Positions 1 to 8,125 of a DNA stretch of 14,223 nt are shown here, piece by piece. Positions within the stretch are counted from its first letter, which is position 1. Every line of letters begins with the position of its first letter. Source of the DNA: an uncultured Proteiniphilum sp. (GTDB taxonomy: Bacteria; Bacteroidota; Bacteroidia; Bacteroidales; Dysgonomonadaceae); NCBI RefSeq assembly GCF_937873925.1, contig NZ_CALNAT010000158.1, positions 1 through 14,223 of the forward strand, written 5' to 3'. The notes beneath the pieces were generated by a model. The model saw only the letters and a program-made list of their open reading frames with translations, ran no database searches and was not told the DNA's origin. A program made the position numbers and the translations under genes.

Positions 1-1
1 A

Positions 2-586
2 TCAAGGGCTGCCTTTAATGATGAGATGAAACGGTGCGAACAGTTAGGGATCAACCGGTTCAACTTCCATCCGGGAAGCCATCTCAATCAAATGCCGATC
101 GATGCCTGCCTCGACAGGATTGCCGAATCGATCAATCTGGCGCTTGAAAAAACGAATGGAGTGACAGCCGTCATTGAGAATACGGCCGGCCAGGGGACCA
201 ACCTGGGATACACTTTCGAGCAGATCGCCCATATTATAGACAAGGTGGAAGACAAGAGCAGGGTAGGGGTCTGTCTCGATACGGCACACACCCTGGCTGC
301 GGGTTACGAGATCAGGACCAGGGAAGGCTATGACGAGACCTTTAACCTGTTCGGCCGGATTGTGGGCTTTCACTATTTAAAAGGGATGCATATCAACGAC
401 TCGAAAAAAGAGCTGGCAACACGGGTGGACAGGCACGACAGCCTCGGTAAAGGGATAATGGGTATGGATCTTTTCTCTTTTATCGTGAATGATCCACGGC
501 TCGACGATCTGCCGCTGATCCTTGAAACCCCCGATGAATCACTGTGGGCGGCAGAGATCCAATTGCTCTATTCGTTGCAGAAATAA
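2..586 (+). CDS. nfo: Endonuclease IV (AP endonuclease), 3' part
   Basis: This is the C-terminal 194 residues of a zinc-dependent apurinic/apyrimidinic endonuclease of base-excision repair, which cuts 5' to abasic sites in the cytoplasm. The reading frame is already open at base 2, so the gene starts outside the window; the ATG at 26 is internal. The family's metal-binding motifs are present in order: NFHPGSH (His), VIENTAGQG (Glu), CLDTAHT (Asp and His), GMHINDSK (His), RVDRHDSLGKG (Asp and His) and LILETP (Glu). E. coli Nfo is 285 residues, so roughly 90 N-terminal residues, carrying the first histidine ligand, are missing only because of the window edge. Spacing between motifs agrees with the E. 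coli enzyme as I remember it. The gene ends at a TAA and converges on the hexosaminidase gene. Nothing suggests inactivation. Confidence 0.97.
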   Translation, partial: SRAAFNDEMKRCEQLGINRFNFHPGSHLNQMPIDACLDRIAESINLALEKTNGVTAVIENTAGQGTNLGYTFEQIAHIIDKVEDKSRVGVCLDTAHTLAAGYEIRTREGYDETFNLFGRIVGFHYLKGMHINDSKKELATRVDRHDSLGKGIMGMDLFSFIVNDPRLDDLPLILETPDESLWAAEIQLLYSLQK

Positions 587-598
587 TCTTTTATAGCA

Positions 599-638
599 AA
601 GGCCTGCGCCGGAGATAATAATCCCTGCGTCAGGCCTT
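599..638. terminator. Shared hairpin terminator between convergent nfo and hexosaminidase genes
   Basis: AAGGCCTGCGC (599-609) pairs with GCGTCAGGCCTT (627-638), an 11-bp stem with one bulged T at 630 and a 17-nt loop. It lies 12 bases after the nfo stop and 33 bases before the hexosaminidase stop, the usual place for a bidirectional terminator. T-runs beside it are weak on both strands, so termination efficiency is uncertain. Confidence 0.6.
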
Positions 639-671
639 GCTGATTTACCGGATTTAGTCTTAATGTTAATC

Positions 672-3008
672 TTAATCTAACCTTATCTCATCCACAAAAA
701 TAAATCCTTTTCCCCCTTTCCCGGGATGCCATTCGGGTATCACGGAGGTTTTCACGGTCACTTTGAAGTAGCGGGCAGTCACCGGATCAAATGAAAGGGT
801 ATGCGTGAATACCCCTTCGTAATTATCCTTCTCTTCGTCGATGATCTTTTCCGTGGCTACTGTCGTGAAGTGCTTGTTGTCTGCGGAAGACGCTATCTCA
901 ATCACCGAAGCATTGAAAATCCAATCGCCGGTAACCACCGCGTTACGGATTTCGGCCGAACTGATCCCGGTGGGTTCCAGCATATCGATGACTGCCACGA
1001 GATCATCCCGCTGGAAGCCCATCCATCGTCCGGTACGGTAGTTGGTGCTGTTGCCGTTAAGGCCGTCTATCAGCATTCCTGCGCCCGTATAAGCATACCC
1101 GGATGCAGGGTTTGTCAATAGTTCTACAGGTTTGTAACTCGACCGGCTGACCGTGATTGTTTCGCTGAAGACCCGGCTCTTTTGTCCTCCTTTGCGGAGG
1201 GCGACCGCTTTCAACGTCGCATCTTCCTGTATGGAGAATCTGCCTTCATAACGAACCGAAGCTTCGGTCGGCTCGCTGCCGTCCAGCGTGTAGTAAACCG
1301 GTGCATCGTCGACGGTGGAGAATTCTACATCGAGGACGTTCCTCTCTATATTGGGGGTTAGCGTGGCCTGCACATCGAAGACATGGGTAGCATAGTTGTA
1401 CTCCAGCTTATCGTAGAGCGCCAATAGTTGCGGTAACCGCGAGAGGAATTGGTGATAATCTTTCTTTTCAGGTTCTATCCATTGCACCTCACTCATGGCA
1501 GCCATCCTCGGCAGGAGCATATATTCCACATGATCCGGTGTTTTGATGTATTCGGTCCAGAGGTTTGCCTGTGCTCCAAGGATATGGCTCTTTTGTTCGG
1601 AAGTAAGGGTCTCCGGCGCCGGTTCAAAGCTATAAACCTGCTCCAACGGCAGGTATCCGCCAATACCGAAAGGTTCTTCTTCGGTGTTATGCGTCTGGTA
1701 ATAGTCGAAATAAGCATAGGTGGTAGGGGTCATGACCACATCATGTCCCATCCGGGCGGCTTCAATGCCTCCGCCCATACCGCGCCACGACATCACCGTA
1801 GCGTTGGGCGCCAATTCACCTTCCAATATCTCATCCCATCCGATGATCCTCCGTCCGTGACTGTTCAGGAACTGTTCGATACGGGCGGTGACATAGCTTT
1901 GCAGGTAATGCTCCGCGGTATGTCCGTCGCGGTCTTTCAGTCCCAGCTCCTTTATACGGGCCTGACAACGGGGGCACTCTTCCCAGCGCGTTTTGGGCGA
2001 CTCATCGCCACCGATATGGAGATATTCCGACGGGAATATCTCCATTACCTCCGTCAGTACCGCTTCAAGGAAGATAAAGGTGGAGTCGTTTCCGGCACAC
2101 AGTACATCATCGAACACACCCCATGATCCTTCCACTTCATACGGCCCTCCGGTACACCCTAATTCGGGATAGGCCGTCAGGGCGGCCAGCATGTGTCCGG
2201 GAAGATCCACTTCGGGAATGACGGTGATATAGTGTTCCTGCGCATAAGCCACCACATCCCTGAGTTCTTCTTTCGTATAGAATCCACCATGCGGTATGCC
2301 GTCATATTCACCGCTGTTGCGGCCGATCACTGTTTCTTTGCGCATAGAGCCTATTTCCGTCAGTTTCGGGTAGGCATCGATCTCAATTCGCCAACCCTGG
2401 TCATCGGTCAGATGCCAATGGAAGCGGTTGATATTGTGCAGCGCCAGCAGGTCGATATATTTTTTTATAAATTCCACCGGTTGGAAGTGGCGGGCTATAT
2501 CGAGCATCATGCCGCGATAAGCGAAGCGGGGGGCGTCGTTGATGGTTGCCGGGGCGTAAGAAATAGAGCGGGTTCTTTCCACGGGAGTAGCCTTCCTTAA
2601 TGTCTGGATGCCGTAGAATACCGCTGCTTCGGAGGCGCCGTCGATCCGGATGGCTTGCTCATTGATGGTGATACGGTAGGCTTCAGGGTTTTTACTGTCC
2701 AGTCCCGTGGACAGGATTATGGCGTTCCGTTCAGGAGTATCAGTGGTAACAGCGGGTTTGATACCTGTGGACAATGCTAAGTATTCCGCCAGAAATCCGG
2801 CGTTGCGTTGCATCTTTTCATTGCCTTCAGGGAAGACGATATGGGTGCTTCCGGAAAGGATGAAAGGGGTTCCCTCATGCATAGCGATTTCGCCGGGCAG
2901 GGGAACTACTTCGTAATTGGCCTCTTCCGTATCGCTGCTTCCGGTATTACACGAAGCCGTAAGGAGAGCGATCACTATGGCGGTGATTGACTGCTTGGTT
3001 CTCTTCAT
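672..3008 (-). CDS. GH20 beta-N-acetylhexosaminidase lipoprotein
   Basis: A 778-residue exo-acting glycosidase that removes terminal beta-linked GlcNAc/GalNAc from glycans by substrate-assisted catalysis. Residues 1-20 form a lipoprotein signal peptide with lipobox LTASC (lipidated Cys20), so it is anchored in the envelope. A GH20b-type domain covers about 32-155. The catalytic TIM barrel starts near RFAYRGMMLDIARHF (161-175), continues through RFHWHLTDDQGW (195-206) and carries the catalytic Asp-Glu pair in HIGGDE (Asp335, Glu336). Residues 570-620 (YYTLDGSEPT onward) resemble the chitobiase/hexosaminidase C-terminal beta-sandwich, and about 625-778 look like an F5/8-type (discoidin-like) carbohydrate-binding module. 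The ATG at 3008 gives the signal peptide directly. It is divergently transcribed from the TonB receptor operon. No SusC/SusD pair is visible, so it need not belong to a polysaccharide utilisation locus; host glycan, chitin or peptidoglycan-fragment degradation are all possible. Confidence 0.96.
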   Translation of the reverse strand: MKRTKQSITAIVIALLTASCNTGSSDTEEANYEVVPLPGEIAMHEGTPFILSGSTHIVFPEGNEKMQRNAGFLAEYLALSTGIKPAVTTDTPERNAIILSTGLDSKNPEAYRITINEQAIRIDGASEAAVFYGIQTLRKATPVERTRSISYAPATINDAPRFAYRGMMLDIARHFQPVEFIKKYIDLLALHNINRFHWHLTDDQGWRIEIDAYPKLTEIGSMRKETVIGRNSGEYDGIPHGGFYTKEELRDVVAYAQEHYITVIPEVDLPGHMLAALTAYPELGCTGGPYEVEGSWGVFDDVLCAGNDSTFIFLEAVLTEVMEIFPSEYLHIGGDESPKTRWEECPRCQARIKELGLKDRDGHTAEHYLQSYVTARIEQFLNSHGRRIIGWDEILEGELAPNATVMSWRGMGGGIEAARMGHDVVMTPTTYAYFDYYQTHNTEEEPFGIGGYLPLEQVYSFEPAPETLTSEQKSHILGAQANLWTEYIKTPDHVEYMLLPRMAAMSEVQWIEPEKKDYHQFLSRLPQLLALYDKLEYNYATHVFDVQATLTPNIERNVLDVEFSTVDDAPVYYTLDGSEPTEASVRYEGRFSIQEDATLKAVALRKGGQKSRVFSETITVSRSSYKPVELLTNPASGYAYTGAGMLIDGLNGNSTNYRTGRWMGFQRDDLVAVIDMLEPTGISSAEIRNAVVTGDWIFNASVIEIASSADNKHFTTVATEKIIDEEKDNYEGVFTHTLSFDPVTARYFKVTVKTSVIPEWHPGKGGKGFIFVDEIRLD

Positions 3009-3060
3009 CTTCTGTGGGTTTTATGAATATTCTTTTTTCTTCTGTATGCGATTGAGCGTG

Positions 3061-3092
3061 TAAAGGTAATTATTATGAAATAATCACGCAAA
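3061..3092 (-). promoter_or_regulatory. Bacteroidota-type promoter for the hexosaminidase gene
   Basis: On the minus strand a TTTG (-33 element, complement of 3089-3092) is followed after exactly 20 bases by TACCTTTA (-7 element, complement of 3061-3068), one mismatch from the Bacteroidota consensus TAnnTTTG. Transcription would begin around 3053-3056, giving a leader of about 45 bases before the ATG at 3008. Confidence 0.6.
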
Positions 3093-3562
3093 GATGGGAT
3101 GTTTTTGGAACGATTAATTTTATCCTTCAATCAATTGTATTGTTATGCTCAAAAAATAAGAGTATTTTGATTTTTTTGAAGTTATTAATGCTTTTCGAAA
3201 TAAAAGCCGGTATCGGGGTATAATTGTTTGGGGTAGTTGACTGGCTTTTCATCGAAGGAAAGGCCAATTAGTGTTATTTAACTTTTTTGCTGCAGCATTT
3301 TAGTATGTCATTGCATCTGTATTACTGTATGTGAGGTGAACGGTGAGTGCAAGTTAGACGTGGATCAGTCGGTGGCTGTGCATTGTTTATGACCGGAAAA
3401 ATTACCCAGTCACATACCAAACAGACGATAAGGACTACAAAAACAAAAAGATCCGATTTTAATAAATTAACCAGTAAACATGAGGGATTTTTGCCTGTTC
3501 CGCATCTTATAAACAGATCGCATAAAAAATTTAACACAGAATATTGCTCATTATTTATTTTT
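3093..3562. other. Intergenic region between divergent hexosaminidase and TonB receptor genes
   Basis: About 470 bases without a supportable gene. The receptor frame stays open upstream to an ATG at 3347, but that extension has no signal peptide and low-complexity codon content, so it is probably leader DNA. I could not find a convincing TTTG/TAnnTTTG pair for the receptor. The unusually long leader leaves room for an unrecognised regulatory element. Confidence 0.5.
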
Positions 3563-6031
3563 ATGAAGAAACAAACAACATTTTGCCTGATACTGCTGTT
3601 CGTAACCGTTCATCCGATTTTTGCACAACGTTACACCATCAGCGGATATATTACCGACAAGGCAAACGGCGAAACCCTTATCTCCGCCACCGTTTTCGAT
3701 TCAAGCTCATCTAAAGGGGCGACAACCAATAACTTTGGTTACTATTCGCTGACACTGCCTGCCGGCAATGTAGCGCTCGAATATTCCTATATCGGGTACC
3801 GGACGTTAAGACTGGACTTTCACCTGCAAGGTGACACGGTGTTGAACATCCGCCTGGATCAGGATAACATACTGGAGGAAGTGACCGTGATCGGCAACCG
3901 TACGGAAACGGGCATCAAGGGATCGCAGATGAGTACCGTGGAAGTACCCATCAGCCAGATAAAAAACATACCGACCCTGTTCGGCGAGAACGACCTGATC
4001 AAAGCCCTGCAACTGCTGCCGGGCGTACAATCGGGCACCGAAGGTTCGGCGGGGATGTATGTGCGGGGAGGAGGACCGGATGAGAACCTGCTCCTGCTGG
4101 ACGGTGTGCCGCTGTACAATGTGAACCACATGCTCGGCTTTTTTTCCGTATTCAACAGCGATGCGCTGAAAAACGTGACACTCTATAAGGGCAGTTTTCC
4201 TGCACGGTTCGGCGGACGGCTTTCTTCCGTGGTAGACGTGCGGATGAAGGACGGCGACGACAAGAAAATACGCGGAACGGCAAGCATAGGGCTGATCTCA
4301 TCCAAAGTTCAGTTGGAAGGCCCCATCATAAAGGAGAAGACTACGTTCAACGTATCGCTGCGGAGAACCTACCTCGATATTCTGGCGCAACCGATTATCA
4401 AGTTGGCCCAAAGCAATGAGAATGGAGGTGTAAGCGGTGCCGGCTATTACTTTTACGATATAAACGCCAAGTTCACCCATAAGCTGTCGGAAAAAGACAA
4501 ATTATACCTGAGTACCTATTTCGGTGACGATGCCGTCTATATGAAAGCCGAAGACGGAAACGCCTATGGTGGTAATTACGAAACAAAAGACTATACGAAA
4601 CTCGACTGGGATTGGGGTAACGCCATTGCCGCCCTCCGCTGGAACCGTGTCCTGAACAACAAACTGTTTATGAATACCACTGCTTCGTTCACCCGTTACC
4701 GGTCGGCGTTGAGCAGTGGCTACGAAAGCATTTCCCGGGATCTTTCTGTTCCGGAACAGACCCAAACGACCGAAGAATCACGGCTGACCTATCATTCCGG
4801 AATAAGGGACTGGACACTGAAAACCGATTTTGATTTTACACCGAACGTTAATCACGACATCAAATTCGGTACCGCCTACACGTATCATACGTTTGCGCCC
4901 GATGTTATTTCCCTGAAGGTTCTGGATTCCGGACAGACAGAGCAAAACATCGATACGGTGGCCGGAAGCCCCAAAGTATATGCCCATGAGACGACGGCTT
5001 ATCTGGAAGATAACATCTCGCTCGGAAGGATGTTGAAAGTAAATTTGGGAGTGCATTTCTCCTCGTTCCATGTGCAGAATAACAACTATTTTTCATTGCA
5101 GCCGCGTGTCGGACTGCGTGTACTGCTTAACGATAATTTGTCGTTGAAAGCCGGCTATGCCTCTATGAGCCAGTATATTCATATGCTTTCCAATAATACC
5201 ATTAGCATGCCGACCGATCTGTGGGTGCCGGCCACTTCAAAGATCAAACCGATGAAATCCCACCAGTATGCGGTGGGTGCATTCTATTCGCTTCAGCATA
5301 TAGCCGATTTCTCTGTGGAAGGCTATTATAAAACAATGGACAACCTGCTCGAATATAAGGACGGCGCATCGTTCATCGGTGTTTCCACAGATTGGGAAGA
5401 CAAGGTGAGCATGGGGCGCGGCATAGCCTACGGCATCGAATTCCTGGCTCAGCGTTCGTTCGGCAATACCACGGGATGGGTAGGTTACACATGGTCGAAA
5501 TCCGACAGGATTTTCGATCGCCCCGGGAACATCATCAACAATGGGAAACGGTTTCCCGCAAAGTACGACAGGAGACACGACGTGAGCATTACCGGCACCC
5601 ACCGGTTCTCGGAAAAGATAGACGTATCGGCTTCGTGGGTCTTTAGTACAGGGAATGCCGCAACCTTTGCCTTTCATGAATATGCCGCCGCTGATTCCCC
5701 CAGCTACAGGCAGCAATATTATTTCCCCGGAACCTATTCCTATTTCCCCGAGACCTATTCCTATGTGGAGGCGCGGAACAATTTCAGGTACAACAATTAC
5801 CACCGTCTCGATCTGGGAGAGAATTTCCATAAAAAGACCAAACGGGGGAACCTGCGCACCTGGAATATCAGTATCTACAATGTGTATAGCCGCCTGAACC
5901 CTTTCTATGTATACGTCTGGGACGAAACCACCGTAAATCATGAAACGGGTGAACGGAAAACGAAAAACGTATTACGTCAGGCTACGCTCTTTCCCATTAT
6001 CCCTTCGGTAAGTTACACAATTAAATTTTAA
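3563..6031 (+). CDS. TonB-dependent outer-membrane receptor with carboxypeptidase-regulatory-like domain
   Basis: An 822-residue outer-membrane active transporter powered by TonB-ExbBD; the substrate is unknown. I chose the ATG at 3563 because it begins a clean signal peptide (MKKQTTFC..., cleavage predicted after IFA at residue 21); an upstream in-frame ATG at 3347 adds 72 unlikely residues. Domains: a carboxypeptidase-regulatory-like beta-sandwich (about 23-100; ISGYITDKANGETLISATV), a plug (about 120-230; containing LQLLPGVQSG, MYVRGGGPDENLLLLDGV and FPARFGGRLSSVVDVR), then a 22-strand-type barrel ending in an aromatic strand with terminal Phe (SVSYTIKF), as needed for BAM insertion. It is shorter than SusC proteins and lacks a SusD partner. 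The DUF4249 gene starts four bases after its stop, so the two are co-transcribed. Around residue 725 there is a small in-frame 21-bp duplication. Iron, metal or peptide uptake cannot be told apart. Confidence 0.95.
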   Translation: MKKQTTFCLILLFVTVHPIFAQRYTISGYITDKANGETLISATVFDSSSSKGATTNNFGYYSLTLPAGNVALEYSYIGYRTLRLDFHLQGDTVLNIRLDQDNILEEVTVIGNRTETGIKGSQMSTVEVPISQIKNIPTLFGENDLIKALQLLPGVQSGTEGSAGMYVRGGGPDENLLLLDGVPLYNVNHMLGFFSVFNSDALKNVTLYKGSFPARFGGRLSSVVDVRMKDGDDKKIRGTASIGLISSKVQLEGPIIKEKTTFNVSLRRTYLDILAQPIIKLAQSNENGGVSGAGYYFYDINAKFTHKLSEKDKLYLSTYFGDDAVYMKAEDGNAYGGNYETKDYTKLDWDWGNAIAALRWNRVLNNKLFMNTTASFTRYRSALSSGYESISRDLSVPEQTQTTEESRLTYHSGIRDWTLKTDFDFTPNVNHDIKFGTAYTYHTFAPDVISLKVLDSGQTEQNIDTVAGSPKVYAHETTAYLEDNISLGRMLKVNLGVHFSSFHVQNNNYFSLQPRVGLRVLLNDNLSLKAGYASMSQYIHMLSNNTISMPTDLWVPATSKIKPMKSHQYAVGAFYSLQHIADFSVEGYYKTMDNLLEYKDGASFIGVSTDWEDKVSMGRGIAYGIEFLAQRSFGNTTGWVGYTWSKSDRIFDRPGNIINNGKRFPAKYDRRHDVSITGTHRFSEKIDVSASWVFSTGNAATFAFHEYAAADSPSYRQQYYFPGTYSYFPETYSYVEARNNFRYNNYHRLDLGENFHKKTKRGNLRTWNISIYNVYSRLNPFYVYVWDETTVNHETGERKTKNVLRQATLFPIIPSVSYTIKF
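5720..5761 (+). repeat. 21-bp tandem duplication inside the TonB receptor gene
   Basis: Two adjacent 21-bp units (5720-5740 and 5741-5761) match at 19 of 21 positions and keep the frame, giving YFPGTYS followed by YFPETYS in the protein. This probably lies in an extracellular loop of the barrel, where length change is tolerated. Confidence 0.75.
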
Positions 6032-6035
6032 GACA

Positions 6036-7073
6036 ATGAAACGAAATATATATCTATTATTATTCATCCTTACAGGTTGTTTTATATCCTGCGAAAAAGA
6101 TATCCAATTCAAAGGTACCGTCACCGATCCGCTATTGGTGCTGAACAGCATCCTTACTCCCGATTCGGTCGTATCCGTACATCTTTCCCAAAGCCGCTTC
6201 ATCCTCGGGGAATCGGCGCCATTGAATCCTATTTCGGGTGCAACGGTATCGGTATTTGTAAACGGCGGTTTGAAAGAGCAACTCACCTACGATGCAAACG
6301 GAATATACACGGGAACCTACTTTCCGAGGCCGGGTGACGAAATAAAGATCGAAGTCATAGCCGACGGCTACGACCAGGTCAAATCCCAAACGGTCATTCC
6401 GGGGAAGCCCGGTGTGGTAGTGACTGATTCAACCGTTACCGTCCGCGAAGAGGAATACAGCAGTCCCTATCAACCAAATACAGTGCACAAAACCACAACC
6501 CGGAACATGCAGGTACAGTTGAAATTGACGGATGCGGTCAACGAAGAAAATTATTATTTTATCAAAGTCTCCCAGAATTATTACCGTAAAGACGAATTAC
6601 TGCTGGTTTGGCCCATAGAGCTGAAACTGAGCGAAGTGTTGAAAAACAATATCACCGATAATGGAAATATCTTTCAGGAACTCTTTGGTGATGAGGGGAA
6701 TGCGGACAGGGTGGATAATCTCTTTTCCGATTTGTTTGTTAACGGGAAGGATATCTTATTCGATTTCTCATTTTATGATACCCTGGAATCCGCTACTTAT
6801 GTCAATGGCGAGAAAATAAAGGACGGGAACAATAACGAGGAAGAGCTGACTGTGGAATATATTGTAGAAATCGGTGAAATTTCCCGGGACTTGTACCAGT
6901 ATGTGATCTCCGGTAATCAGGCAGTGAACGCCGAGGATTATGGGCCATTTTCCGAACCGGTCCGGGTGCATACGAATATTGAAAACGGCATCGGTATTCT
7001 CGGCGCATATAATACCTACAGGTTCATATCGCGTTTTCAAACGAAGTATTTCCCGTATTCCTTTCTACCATGA
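6036..7073 (+). CDS. DUF4249 family outer-membrane lipoprotein, partner of the TonB receptor
   Basis: A 345-residue lipoprotein of the DUF4249 family, which in Bacteroidota is habitually encoded right after a TonB-dependent receptor and is thought to act as its surface partner; its biochemical role is not established. The signal peptide has two candidate lipid-attachment cysteines: Cys15 (LTGC) and Cys19 (FISC). Cys19 is followed by EKD, an acidic/lysine pattern resembling surface-export signals and the usual SCEK start of this family, so I favour it. A beta-sandwich region runs about 28-130 (VLNSILTPDSVVSVHLSQS; GATVSVFVNGG; PGDEIKIEVIADGYD), followed by a less conserved C-terminal half with NYYFIKV-type strands. 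The length is normal for the family. The four-base gap to the receptor stop indicates translational coupling in one operon. No regulator (ECF sigma or FecR-like) is beside it. Confidence 0.9.
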   Translation: MKRNIYLLLFILTGCFISCEKDIQFKGTVTDPLLVLNSILTPDSVVSVHLSQSRFILGESAPLNPISGATVSVFVNGGLKEQLTYDANGIYTGTYFPRPGDEIKIEVIADGYDQVKSQTVIPGKPGVVVTDSTVTVREEEYSSPYQPNTVHKTTTRNMQVQLKLTDAVNEENYYFIKVSQNYYRKDELLLVWPIELKLSEVLKNNITDNGNIFQELFGDEGNADRVDNLFSDLFVNGKDILFDFSFYDTLESATYVNGEKIKDGNNNEEELTVEYIVEIGEISRDLYQYVISGNQAVNAEDYGPFSEPVRVHTNIENGIGILGAYNTYRFISRFQTKYFPYSFLP

Positions 7074-7312
7074 CTACTTAACCCGGTAGGAACTTGATGA
7101 AAGGTATTATTTTTTTATAACCTGGCCGAAAATAATAATCTTTGAGGTTTTGAAATCGGGCGATAAATTATTTTTTCTCCTTATTTTGACTATTCTATGT
7201 TAATACCTTGAAGCTCCATCTTATTCGGGACTTTGTAGGTTGATTATAATAATTTAAATGACAAAGTGTCCATGGTCATTCATAGTCTTACCATTTTAAT
7301 AGAACTATCAAG
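7074..7312. other. Gene-free spacer at a composition change
   Basis: About 240 bases with no supportable gene or strong terminator after the DUF4249 stop. AT content rises sharply from here to the end of the window. ACTTTGT (7230-7236) and ACAAAGT (7261-7267) form a modest 7-bp inverted repeat of unknown meaning. Confidence 0.5.
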
Positions 7313-7526
7313 ATGAACGAAAAAGAAATATTAGAAGAAATTCGTAAAAATGCTATTTTCAAAGTTAACGAGTTAAAAAGGTTTATTAGAGCTTGATGAA
7401 ATGTTTTGTAATGAAGAAAATAAAGCTGCTGCATTAATTATAATAGCAAAATTATTTAGAACGTTTTCAGATAGACTCGAAAGAGCAGTAAAGGAAATAA
7501 AACTAAGTATAATTCTAAAAGGTTAA
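7313..7526 (+). pseudogene. Small helical protein gene broken by a one-base slip
   Basis: From the ATG at 7313 the frame gives MNEKEILEEIRKNAIFKVNE and then stops at 7396. If one A is removed from the A5 run at 7375-7379, the frame continues without a break to the TAA at 7524-7526, giving a 70-residue protein that reads through LKGLLELDEMFCNEEN and ends DRLERAVKEIKLSIILKG. Both halves are charged, strongly helical and free of rare-looking composition, which argues for one original gene. I do not recognise the family. It has no signal peptide or membrane segment, so it would be cytoplasmic. The slip may be a real mutation, a sequencing error in a homopolymer, or recoding; the sequence alone cannot decide. 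Confidence 0.5.
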
Positions 7527-7750
7527 TCTGCTCTATAAATCCCGTCTCATGTTATCATTACCATCATCATCAGTAAATGACAAGATTTCAGGAATTTTTT
7601 GATCTGCCTAATTTCAGCGGTACCCGATATTATCTACCACAATCTCACCCGAACATTCACCCGGATTTGTACATATTAGTTTTCATACGGGAACGATTCG
7701 ATGCGCTACTGGCTATATACGTTTCCCACGGGCATGAGGCATGTCTCACA

Positions 7751-8060
7751 ATGAAGTTTGATTTCAGTGAGAGAATCTCTTTTTTACCAAAAGATAAATT
7801 GACCTTTGTGGCCAAGTGTGGGTGCGACCGCTACTATAAAACATTTTTTCTGGGAACAGCTTATCGTCATGATTTTCGGCATCTTTTCACGCTGCAATTC
7901 AATGGACGAAGTCTGTGACGGCATCCGGTGCGGGCACCGAGCGGAAGCTAAACTACTAGCCATGGACGTTGCCCTAACTAAGAGCACGGCAGGTGACGCT
8001 TTGCGCAACCTTGACGAGGAACTTTTCAGGCTTTATTATTTTGCCCTGATATCCTATTCT
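7751..8060 (+). pseudogene. IS4-family transposase, N-terminal (DUF4372) remnant with frameshift
   Basis: Two frames together recreate the N-terminal domain that precedes the DDE core in IS4-group transposases. The first frame (from ATG 7751) reads FSERISFLPKDKL and CDRYYKTFF, resembling the usual FSQLLSFIPKDKF...NGDKYVKHF. At the T6C run (7844-7850) the frame shifts, and the second frame reads WEQLIVMIFGIFSRCNSMDE, matching the family's W-N-Q-L-L-V-M-M-F-G-Q-L-S-x-x-x-S pattern, and later ALTKSTAGDALRNLDEELFR, matching G-x-x-V-S-K-S-N-L-A-x-A-N-x-x-R-D-F-R-I-F. Homology fades near 8060 and the frame stops at 8099. The catalytic DDE core and terminal inverted repeats are absent, so the element is dead. 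The stretch 7527-7750 contains no other supportable gene. Family assignment rests on remembered motifs. Confidence 0.65.
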
Positions 8061-8125
8061 CGTCCGCTTTTGTCGGTATTAGTTTCTCTCTTTCTTTAGA
8101 TAACTTTATTCAAAAATTTTGCTTA

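Noticed and set aside
3347..3562. Upstream in-frame extension of the TonB receptor gene (72 codons, ATG at 3347).
   Set aside because: It would bury the clear signal peptide inside the protein, and its translation has no family likeness; the ATG at 3563 explains the sequence better.
672..7073. A polysaccharide utilisation locus made of the GH20 enzyme and the TonB receptor.
   Set aside because: The genes are divergent, there is no SusD-like gene, the receptor is shorter than SusC types and no PUL regulator is present.
7080..7200. Terminator after the DUF4249 gene (AGGT...ACCT around the T-rich tract near 7100-7122).
   Set aside because: Only four base pairs can form before mismatches, too weak to call.
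7577..7750. Start of a 113-codon plus-strand open frame as a separate gene.
   Set aside because: Only the part from about 7751 resembles a known protein (transposase N-terminus); the upstream 58 codons match nothing and may be chance.
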